Source: JBMOLK01 sp049325575 (GTDB taxonomy: Bacteria; Bacillota; Clostridia; Acetivibrionales; Acetivibrionaceae). From it: a stretch of 26,697 bases of DNA. Numbering within the stretch: the stretch's first letter is position 1; every line of letters begins with the position of its first letter. Shown here piece by piece: positions 8,240 to 15,549 of this stretch. The DNA is taken from positions 1-26,697 of the forward strand of contig JBMOLK010000345.1 in assembly GCA_049325575.1 (NCBI GenBank), written 5' to 3'. The translations under genes were made by a program, and so were the position numbers. The notes under the pieces were generated by a model that had not been told where the DNA came from, did not search any database, and saw only the letters and a program-made list of their open reading frames with translations.

Positions 8240-11063
8240 CTTTAGCTATCCTTTATTACTTGCTTTACTGCCTGTTTTGGCTGCTTTTGTTTTATATACT
8301 TCAAGGCGTTTGGCGAGACTCCCCGGGTGGAGAAGGAGAACTGTCATTACTTTAAGAATAATTATTATACTGCTGATAGTGCTTTGTATTGCAGGCTTGG
8401 GGCTTAAAAATACCTCCAGCAATTCCACTACGGTATTTGTGGTAGACGGTTCTGACAGTACATCAGGCTCTAAAAGTAATGCGGAAGCCTTTGTCAGGGA
8501 AGCCCTAAGGAGTAAGAAGCCCTCCGATAAAGCTGCAGTTATTAATTTTGGGGCTGATGCACTTGTTGAGTTTACTCCTACAGATAAGCCGAATTTTACC
8601 TCCTTGCAAACAAAGATAAACGGAAGCTTCACAAACATCGGGCAGGCTTTAAAATATGCTGCTTCATTAATTCCTGCGCAGGACAGGAAGAGGATTGTGC
8701 TTTTAAGTGATGGGGAAGAGAATGTTGGTAATGCTCTTAAGGAAGCAAAGCTTTTAAAAGAGCAGGGTATTAGTATTGATGTTTTCAAAATAGAGAATAA
8801 AACGGTGACGGATGTTCAGGTCAAGGATATAAAAGTTCCCGAGATCCTTAGGCTTGATGAAAAGTTTGAGGTTCATATAAAATTAAACAGCAATACAAAT
8901 ACAAAGGCTAGACTAAAGCTTTACAGGGATAGAGAACTAACCTCGGAGACAGATATTGATATAAGGCAAGGAGAAAATAACTTTGTCTTTTCGGATACGG
9001 CACAAAAGGGTGGGGTAGTGACATATTCTGCTGAAATTGAGCCTTTGGACGATACCCTTACCCAAAACAATAAAATGTCTTCATTCAGTTATATCGAAGA
9101 TATTGCCAGGATACTTGTTATACACGATAGTGACGAGGGAGGCTCGGAGCTGTCCAGGATGCTAAAAGGCGAGGCCAGGGTAACGGTAAGTAAACCTGAG
9201 AATGTTCCCGTGGCGGTAGAAGACCTTCAGAAATATGACGGCTATATTATCTCAAATGTTTCTGCAGAAAGGTTTGAGGATGCATTTCTTGACAGTCTTG
9301 AGATATGCATAAAGCATATGGGAAAGGGACTTCTGGTTACGGGCGGAGATGAAAGCTATGCACTTGGAGGCTATTACAAAACCGTACTGGAAAAGGTGCT
9401 TCCTGTCAATATGGACATAAAGGCCAAGGAAGAGGACCCAAATCTGGGATTGGTTCTTGCTATTGACAAGTCCGGAAGTATGAGTGAAGGACAATACGGT
9501 ATTTCCAAGGTTGAGCTTGCCAAGGAAGCTGCCATACGCTCAACGGAAGTTCTAAAGAGCAGAGATATGATAGGAGTAATTGGTTTTGACGGTGAGGCCA
9601 AATGGGTGGTAGAAACACAAAAGGTCACTGACTTGAAGGGAATACAGGACGCAATAGGAACTATTAGGGCGGATGGGGGAACATCAATACTTCCGTCATT
9701 GGAGGAAGCGTATTTGTCATTAAAGGACGCTGATACAAAGCTAAAGCACATTATACTTCTAACCGATGGGCATGCAGAAAAAAGCGGATACGAGCCTGTT
9801 CTTGAAAAAATGAATAAAGCAGGTATTACCCTTTCAACGGTAGCGGTGGGAAACTCGGCGGACACGCTTCTTTTAAAAGCTTTAGCCTATGTAGGAAAGG
9901 GGAGGTTTTATGCTACCGATGAGTTTACCGATATACCTAAAATATTTGCAAAGGAGACCTTCCTTGCAGGAAAGACATACCTTAACAACAGGACATTTAC
10001 CCCAAAGCTTAAAAGCTACTCTCCTATTCTAAATGAAATAGAGTCTATTCCGACCCTGGATGGATACATAGGTACCACCCCAAAGGGGACTGCAAGGGTG
10101 ATTTTTACCAGTGATGAGGATGATCCTGTACTTGCTGTATGGCAGTATGGCCTGGGAAGGACGGCTGCCTGGACTTCGGACGCAAAAGGCATGTGGACAT
10201 CAAACTGGCTGGCCTGGGATAAGTCGCCAAAATTCTGGAAGAACCTTGTATCCTGGCTTATTCAGAAGAAGGTTAAGGAAGACTATAGTGTAACCGGCGG
10301 ATTTTCCGAAGGAAAAGGCGATATAGAACTAAGGGTTCCACCGGATGAAAACCTTAAGGATGTGAAGGTTGAGGCTGTTATAATAAGTCCCTCGGGGAAA
10401 GAAGAAAAGGCAAGCTTGAACCCGGTTTCTCCCGGAGTTTACAATGGAACCTTTTCAGGGGACGAGACAGGGGTATATATCACAAATATCAGTTTAAGCA
10501 GTAAGGGTGAGACTATAAAGTCCATAAGTACAGGTATTATAATTCCATACTCGCCTGAATATGATGTAGATAAGAATGATTCCGGTGATTTTATGGAAAG
10601 GCTTTCCTATGAAAGCGGAGGCAGGATAATAAGGAACGCCAGGGAGGTATTTGCCGGAAAGCTTCCGGCTATAGAGAGTATAAATGATATGACGCCTTTG
10701 CTCCTTATCCTAATCCTGATACTTTTTATGATCGATATAGCAATAAGAAGGCTTAACTTACCTTTTGGAAAGGTTGAAGCACTGTTAAACAGGATTGGAG
10801 AGGAAGGCGCAAGGTTTACGGATACAGTTGTGAGGCCGGTTATTGAGAAGGCGAATAGTAAGAGAAGTTCACCAGGGAAGATGGAGAAAAATGATACAAA
10901 TAATGATGTTAGCGTAAGGGATAGGAAAGGTGATAAGAATACTATAAAGGGGGTAAGCATGGAAGCTTCAAAGAATAATGAATCTTACCAAGATACTCCT
11001 AAAGCGAATACAGATACTCATGTTTCGAAGCTTCTTGATAAGAAGAGAAAAAGAGAAAGGTAG
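8229..11063 (+). CDS. Large membrane protein with two VWA domains and a glutamine-amidotransferase-like domain
   Basis: 944 aa. Two N-terminal membrane helices (about 5-25 and 38-58). First VWA domain about 68-190 with a DGSDS motif (D73, S75, S77). A beta domain (about 195-290). A class-I glutamine-amidotransferase-like region (about 292-395, with ILVIHD and LLVTGGDESYALGGY); no nucleophile Cys in the expected elbow, so probably not an active amidase. Second VWA domain about 405-575 with canonical DKSGSM at 413-418. An Ig-like part (about 690-775), a membrane helix about 821-840, and a charged, Lys/Asn/Asp-rich tail of about 100 residues. Starts within the end of the previous gene. Resembles known vWA/GATase membrane proteins of MoxR clusters; function inferred to be partner or substrate recognition at the outer face. 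Confidence 0.88.
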   Translation: MVFSFSYPLLLALLPVLAAFVLYTSRRLARLPGWRRRTVITLRIIIILLIVLCIAGLGLKNTSSNSTTVFVVDGSDSTSGSKSNAEAFVREALRSKKPSDKAAVINFGADALVEFTPTDKPNFTSLQTKINGSFTNIGQALKYAASLIPAQDRKRIVLLSDGEENVGNALKEAKLLKEQGISIDVFKIENKTVTDVQVKDIKVPEILRLDEKFEVHIKLNSNTNTKARLKLYRDRELTSETDIDIRQGENNFVFSDTAQKGGVVTYSAEIEPLDDTLTQNNKMSSFSYIEDIARILVIHDSDEGGSELSRMLKGEARVTVSKPENVPVAVEDLQKYDGYIISNVSAERFEDAFLDSLEICIKHMGKGLLVTGGDESYALGGYYKTVLEKVLPVNMDIKAKEEDPNLGLVLAIDKSGSMSEGQYGISKVELAKEAAIRSTEVLKSRDMIGVIGFDGEAKWVVETQKVTDLKGIQDAIGTIRADGGTSILPSLEEAYLSLKDADTKLKHIILLTDGHAEKSGYEPVLEKMNKAGITLSTVAVGNSADTLLLKALAYVGKGRFYATDEFTDIPKIFAKETFLAGKTYLNNRTFTPKLKSYSPILNEIESIPTLDGYIGTTPKGTARVIFTSDEDDPVLAVWQYGLGRTAAWTSDAKGMWTSNWLAWDKSPKFWKNLVSWLIQKKVKEDYSVTGGFSEGKGDIELRVPPDENLKDVKVEAVIISPSGKEEKASLNPVSPGVYNGTFSGDETGVYITNISLSSKGETIKSISTGIIIPYSPEYDVDKNDSGDFMERLSYESGGRIIRNAREVFAGKLPAIESINDMTPLLLILILILFMIDIAIRRLNLPFGKVEALLNRIGEEGARFTDTVVRPVIEKANSKRSSPGKMEKNDTNNDVSVRDRKGDKNTIKGVSMEASKNNESYQDTPKANTDTHVSKLLDKKRKRER

Positions 11064-11072
11064 GCGGTATTT

Positions 11073-11552
11073 ATGAGGTATATTGTAAGACAGAAGATAT
11101 TTTCACTTGGTGACAGCTTTACTATAAAGGATGAGGCCAATAATGATGCGTTTATCGTAAGAAGCCAGCTTTTATCCTTTGGAAGGAAGCTTAGGATTTA
11201 CGGTCTACAGGGTGATGAGCTGTGCTTTATCGAGCAGGAAGTTTTTAGGTTTTTACCTGAATACAATATCTATGTTGATGGTGAACTTACTGCTAAAGTA
11301 AAGAAGAAGTTTGCCCTCTTTAAAAACGATTTTGATATTGAAAGCAGTAAGGGAAACTTTTATGTAGAAGGAGAATTTTGGGCACACGAGTTCAATATAT
11401 ATAGTGACAGGCAGTTGGTGGGCCGGGTTTCAAAGAAGTTTTTTTCATTCACCGATACCTACGGTGTGGAAATATTAAACGAAGAGGATGGGATGCTAAC
11501 CCTGGCGCTGGCAGTAGTCATTGATATGGTCTGCCATGATAATAATGATTAG
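11073..11552 (+). CDS. LURP-one-related (YxjI-type) protein
   Basis: 159 aa. Opening MRYIVRQKIFSLGDSFTIKD, followed by a repeated beta pattern (LLSFGRKLRIYG, FRFLPEYNIYVDG, VKKKFALFKNDFDIE, VSKKFFSFTDTYGVEI) typical of the LURP-one-related/tubby-like family, with a hydrophobic C-terminal helix ending VVIDMVCHDN. Family knowledge: these small proteins have a tubby-like barrel, and some are thought to be membrane-tethered; bacterial function is unsettled. It starts 9 bases after the 944-aa gene, with AGGCGG at 11061-11066 upstream, so it closes the cluster transcript. No clear terminator follows. Confidence 0.85.
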   Translation: MRYIVRQKIFSLGDSFTIKDEANNDAFIVRSQLLSFGRKLRIYGLQGDELCFIEQEVFRFLPEYNIYVDGELTAKVKKKFALFKNDFDIESSKGNFYVEGEFWAHEFNIYSDRQLVGRVSKKFFSFTDTYGVEILNEEDGMLTLALAVVIDMVCHDNND

Positions 11553-11585
11553 AAATTATAAAAAATGTATTATTGTACTTGGTGC

Positions 11586-11826
11586 TTATGATGATTTTTT
11601 AGTTTCTCCAATAAAGTGATATACTACCCCGTTAAATTTATACTCTTCAACGAGTCCATTTGGGGTATACTATTCTGCCGTTTAAAGGGTCCCCCAATAT
11701 TGAAAAGTTATCCTTTTTGCCTAAAACTGCCACAGCATGCCAGATATCCCTATACCTAACCGTAATTATTGAAGGTATGGGTATTTTTTCTGCAAATGCT
11801 CCATCTGATTTTGAATGGCAGCGGTT
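11586..11826 (-). pseudogene. Decayed gene fragment, C-terminal end of a C39-peptidase-like protein
   Basis: Reading the minus strand, a frame is open from 11826 to a TGA at 11647-11649 and includes DIWHAVAVLGKKDNFSILGD and PLNGRIVYPKW, which looks like the His-Asp part of a cysteine peptidase C39-like domain (HAVAV...GDPLNGR). A shift of frame near 11650 then continues as VEEYKFNGVVYHFIGETKKS to a TAA at 11586-11588. The upstream part of the gene is missing: the frame is blocked by TAA at 11827-11829. The match to C39 is by eye only. It lies in the 430-base gap between the VWA cluster and lacI, in the opposite orientation to both. Confidence 0.55.
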
Positions 11827-11932
11827 TTACTATATTATACTATCTATCTAAAACACCAGAAAAGATTTGGAAAATAAAAAACCTGCACAAAAATCAGTGA
11901 GAATTTTTTGGTACAAATATAGAGTTGACCAC

Positions 11933-11961
11933 TTGAATTATTGATTGGATGCGAGTATAAT
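11933..11961 (+). promoter_or_regulatory. Sigma-A-type promoter of the lacI-cbp-cdp operon
   Basis: TTGAAT at 11933-11938, a 17-base spacer, and a perfect TATAAT at 11956-11961. Predicted start about 11968, just before the operator-like palindrome at 11971-11980. A TTGACC at 11925 would be 25 bases from the -10 and is too far. Confidence 0.6.
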
Positions 11962-11970
11962 TATATAGTA

Positions 11971-11980
11971 AACGCGCGTT
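11971..11980. promoter_or_regulatory. LacI-family operator-like palindrome
   Basis: AACGCGCGTT is a perfect 10-bp palindrome with the central CG step typical of LacI-family operators. It lies at about +3 to +12 of the predicted transcript and ends 13 bases before the chosen lacI start, ideal for autorepression. From memory, it resembles the published GlyR3 site of C. thermocellum (AATGAACGCGCGTACATT), matching about 14 of 18 positions. A related core is at 21493-21502. Confidence 0.6.
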
Positions 11981-11993
11981 CATGGGGGTGAAT

Positions 11994-13049
11994 ATGAAGA
12001 GTGAGGATATTGCCCGGCTAGCAGGAGTATCGAGGAGCACCGTATCAAGGGTAATAAACAACTACCCGAATGTTCCTGAAGCTACCCGGCAAAAGGTCTT
12101 AAAGATTATTGAACAGTACAATTACGAGCCTAACACGTCTGCAAGGGTACTGGCAGGGAAGTCAAACAACACAATCGGTTTATTTGTAATAAGCGTTTCA
12201 GAAAGTGATGGTCCAAACAAGATTTACAGAAGTACATACTATTCATCCTTTATTAATGCAGTGGTAGATGCAGCAAATACAATAGGCTATTATGTTTTAG
12301 TACATACCATTTATTCATGCAAAGACTACTCCAAGATAAACCAGTCATTTCAGCAGAAGAGAATCAGCGGAGGAATCCTTGTAGGCAACGAGAAAGATTC
12401 CAATGCTATAAAGGATATTGCCCGAATGGGCTATCCAATTGGGATAGTGGATTATGACCCGGGGGAGATTGAAAAGCACAAGCTTGATAACTCAAATTTA
12501 ATAGTTGTCAACTCTATGGACTTTGAAGGAACGGTTGAAGCGCTAAACCATCTTATCAGCCTGGGACATAGAGATATAGGTATTATAACGGGTCGTATGG
12601 AGACCTATTCCGGAAGGCAGCGCTTTGAGGCATACAAGTACGCCATGGAACAGAACGGTCTTGATATTAGACCTGAGTTCATACTTAGGGGAGAGTTTCT
12701 TAAGAAGAATACATATAATGAAGTAAAAAGGCTTATCCAATCCCAAAAGCTTCCGACAGCATTGTTTGCATGTAATGACGACATGGCCTTAGCTGCGGTA
12801 GAGGTATTCCAGGAAGAAGGTATAAGAATCCCCGAAGACATTTCAATAATAGGATTTGATGATATTCCAACGGTATCGCAGATGAAACCTGCGCTTACAA
12901 CTGTCAGAGTTCCCGTTTACGATATGGTAACACAGGTGACGGAACTTCTGATAGGCAGTGTTGAGAATGACAGCAGGACTTTCCTGTATGAAAATTTCCC
13001 AACACAGTTTATTATAAGGGATACTTGCATAAATATTAACAAAGCGTAG
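11994..13049 (+). CDS. LacI-family transcriptional regulator, probable regulator of cellodextrin phosphorolysis
   Basis: About 351 aa from ATG 11994. N-terminal HTH (MKSEDIARLAGVSRSTVSRV) and hinge (YEPNTSARVLAG), then a periplasmic-binding-protein-like effector domain (about 62-340) with GIITGRMETYSGRQRF and IIGFDDIPTVSQMKPALTTV. An in-frame ATG at 11982 exists, but GGGGGTG at 11984-11990 is correctly placed only for 11994. The gene follows its own promoter and an operator-like palindrome, and is read in the same direction as cbp with a 51-base gap and no terminator, so it probably represses itself and the phosphorylase genes. The effector is likely a beta-glucan oligosaccharide such as cellobiose or laminaribiose; this is inferred from context, not shown. 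Confidence 0.93.
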   Translation: MKSEDIARLAGVSRSTVSRVINNYPNVPEATRQKVLKIIEQYNYEPNTSARVLAGKSNNTIGLFVISVSESDGPNKIYRSTYYSSFINAVVDAANTIGYYVLVHTIYSCKDYSKINQSFQQKRISGGILVGNEKDSNAIKDIARMGYPIGIVDYDPGEIEKHKLDNSNLIVVNSMDFEGTVEALNHLISLGHRDIGIITGRMETYSGRQRFEAYKYAMEQNGLDIRPEFILRGEFLKKNTYNEVKRLIQSQKLPTALFACNDDMALAAVEVFQEEGIRIPEDISIIGFDDIPTVSQMKPALTTVRVPVYDMVTQVTELLIGSVENDSRTFLYENFPTQFIIRDTCININKA

Positions 13050-13100
13050 ATAAAAAAAACTTAATTATAAAAATTACTTAAACTTTAAGGAGGCTTCAAA

Positions 13101-15536
13101 ATGAAATTCGGTTTTTTTGATGATGTCAACAAAGAGTACGTAATTACCGTACCTACTACTCCGTACCCATGGATCAACTATCTGGGTACACAGGATTTCT
13201 TTTCACTGATATCAAACACTGCAGGAGGCTATTGCTTTTACAGGGATGCAAGGCTAAGACGTATCACAAGGTACAGATACAACAATGTGCCAATTGATGT
13301 TGGAGGACGCTATTTCTACATATATGATAATGGAGATTACTGGTCCCCGGGATGGTCACCTGTTAAGAAGGATCTTGACAGCTATGAGTGCAGACATGGC
13401 TTGGGCTATACCAGAATTACAGGAAAAAGAAACGGTGTAAGCACCGAAGTTACATTCTTCGTGCCTCAAAATTATAACTGTGAAGTACAAAAGGTAGTAG
13501 TGAAGAATGACTCTTCAGAAAACAAGAAAATAACTCTTTTCTCTTTCATTGAGTTCTGCTTGTGGAACGCTTACGACGATATGACAAACTTCCAGAGGAA
13601 CTTCAGCACGGGAGAAGTTGAGATTGAGGGCTCGGTTATTTACCATAAGACAGAGTATAAGGAACGCAGAAACCACTATGCATTCTACTCTGTAAACGAA
13701 AAAATCAGCGGATTCGATAGCGATAGGGAAAGCTTTATAGGGCTTTACAATGGTTTTGAAGCTCCAAAGGCGGTTGTAAACGGCAAATCCAACAATTCTG
13801 TTGCAGACGGATGGTCACCTGTAGCATCCCATAGTATAGAAATAGAATTAAAGCCGGGAGAACAAAAAGACCTGGTATTTGTTCTCGGTTATATTGAAAA
13901 TAAGCAAGAAGAAAAGTGGGAATCAAAGGGCGTAATCAATAAGAAAAAAGCTTATGAGATGATAGAGAAATTCAAGACAGCAAGCGATGTCGACAGGGCC
14001 TTTGCAGAATTGAAAGACTACTGGACATCCCTGCTTTCAAAATATACTGTTGAAAGCCATGACGAAAAGCTTAACCGAATGGTAAATATATGGAATCAGT
14101 ACCAGTGTATGGTTACGTTTAACATGTCAAGAAGTGCATCATACTTTGAATCAGGTATTGGAAGAGGTATGGGCTTTAGAGACTCAAATCAGGATTTATT
14201 GGGCTTTGTACACCAGATACCTGAAAGAGCAAGGGAAAGACTGATAGACCTTGCTGCAACACAGCTTGAAGACGGTGGAGCATATCACCAGTATCAGCCT
14301 CTTACCAAGAAAGGTAACAATGAAGTAGGCGGAGACTTTAACGATGATCCATTGTGGCTCATTCTGGCTGTTGCTGCATACATTAAGGAAACAGGAGATT
14401 ACAGTATTCTTAACGAGCAGGTTCCATTCAACAATGACGCAAGCAAGGCTGATACCATGTTTGAGCACTTGAAGCGTTCATTCTACCATGTGGTAAACAA
14501 TCTAGGCCCACACGGACTGCCGCTTATAGGTAGAGCAGACTGGAACGACTGCCTCAACCTCAACTGCTTCTCCAATGTTCCTGATGAACCATTCCAGACA
14601 ACTACCAGTAAGGACGGTAAGGTAGCAGAATCAGTAATGATTGCAGGAATGTTTGTATTTATAGGTGCAGACTATGTAAAACTATGTGAATATAGAGGAC
14701 TTAAGGAAGAAGCCAAGGAAGCACAGGAACACATAAACAAGATGAAGGATATCATTATGAAGCACGGATATGATGGAGAATGGTTCCTTAGGGCATATGA
14801 CGATTTCGGAAGAAAGATAGGAAGCAACGAGAACGAAGAGGGTAAGATATTCATTGAGTCCCAGGGCTTCTGTGTAATGGCAGGAATAGGTAAGGAAGAC
14901 GGTAAAGCTCTAAAGGCAATGGATTCGGTAAAAGAATATCTTGATACTCCATATGGGCTTGTACTCCAGAACCCTGCGTTTACCAAGTACTATATTGAAT
15001 ATGGTGAAATATCAACTTATCCTGCAGGATATAAGGAAAATGCCGGAATATTCTGCCACAACAATGCCTGGATAATCTGTGCGGAAGCTGAAATGGGAAG
15101 AGGAGATATGGCCTTTGAATACTATTCCAAGATAGCTCCTGCTTATACAGAGCATATAAGTGAAATACACAGGCTGGAGCCTTATGTATATGCACAGATG
15201 ATCGGGGGTAAGGATGCAAAACGTCATGGAGAAGCTAAGAACTCATGGCTCACCGGAACAGCAGCATGGAACTTTGTTGCTATTTCACAGTGGATACTTG
15301 GAATAAAGCCGGGATATGAAGGGCTTGAGATTGATCCATGTATTCCTAATGCTTGGGAAGGATATAAAGTATCAAGGTGGTACAGGGGATCAAACTATAT
15401 GATTACAATTAAGAATCCTGACCATGTTTCAAAGGGAGTTAAGAAGATAACTGTAGATGGAAAAGAAATAGAAGGAAACTCACTGCCTGTGTTTAACGAT
15501 GGCAAAGAGCACAATGTAGAAGTTATAATGGGTTAA
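13101..15536 (+). CDS. cbp: Cellobiose phosphorylase (GH94)
   Basis: 811 aa, the same length I recall for C. thermocellum cellobiose phosphorylase. Reaction: cellobiose plus phosphate gives alpha-glucose-1-phosphate and glucose (EC 2.4.1.20), in the cytoplasm. N-terminal beta-sandwich (about 1-300), linker, (alpha/alpha)6 barrel (about 320-730) and a C-terminal beta part. The catalytic acid is the second Asp of ADWNDC, residue 483, the position known for this enzyme. Other GH94 motifs include GRGMGFRDSNQDLLGFVHQI and GGDFNDDPLWL. AAGGAGG at 13087-13093 precedes the ATG by 7 bases. It is followed by the cellodextrin phosphorylase gene, and ends with a tail (ITVDGKEIEGN...KEHNVEV) shared with it. 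Confidence 0.96.
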   Translation: MKFGFFDDVNKEYVITVPTTPYPWINYLGTQDFFSLISNTAGGYCFYRDARLRRITRYRYNNVPIDVGGRYFYIYDNGDYWSPGWSPVKKDLDSYECRHGLGYTRITGKRNGVSTEVTFFVPQNYNCEVQKVVVKNDSSENKKITLFSFIEFCLWNAYDDMTNFQRNFSTGEVEIEGSVIYHKTEYKERRNHYAFYSVNEKISGFDSDRESFIGLYNGFEAPKAVVNGKSNNSVADGWSPVASHSIEIELKPGEQKDLVFVLGYIENKQEEKWESKGVINKKKAYEMIEKFKTASDVDRAFAELKDYWTSLLSKYTVESHDEKLNRMVNIWNQYQCMVTFNMSRSASYFESGIGRGMGFRDSNQDLLGFVHQIPERARERLIDLAATQLEDGGAYHQYQPLTKKGNNEVGGDFNDDPLWLILAVAAYIKETGDYSILNEQVPFNNDASKADTMFEHLKRSFYHVVNNLGPHGLPLIGRADWNDCLNLNCFSNVPDEPFQTTTSKDGKVAESVMIAGMFVFIGADYVKLCEYRGLKEEAKEAQEHINKMKDIIMKHGYDGEWFLRAYDDFGRKIGSNENEEGKIFIESQGFCVMAGIGKEDGKALKAMDSVKEYLDTPYGLVLQNPAFTKYYIEYGEISTYPAGYKENAGIFCHNNAWIICAEAEMGRGDMAFEYYSKIAPAYTEHISEIHRLEPYVYAQMIGGKDAKRHGEAKNSWLTGTAAWNFVAISQWILGIKPGYEGLEIDPCIPNAWEGYKVSRWYRGSNYMITIKNPDHVSKGVKKITVDGKEIEGNSLPVFNDGKEHNVEVIMG

Positions 15537-15549
15537 GAGGAGGTTTAAC

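Noticed and set aside
9374..9865. 163-codon minus-strand frame within the two-VWA gene
   Set aside because: Shadow of a clear conserved coding region.
11660..11851. 63-codon plus-strand frame between the LURP-one gene and lacI
   Set aside because: Opposite the minus-strand relic, which has the recognisable pattern; no ribosome binding site.
11925..11961. TTGACC as the -35 of the lacI promoter
   Set aside because: 25 bases from TATAAT; TTGAAT at 11933 has the correct 17-base spacing.
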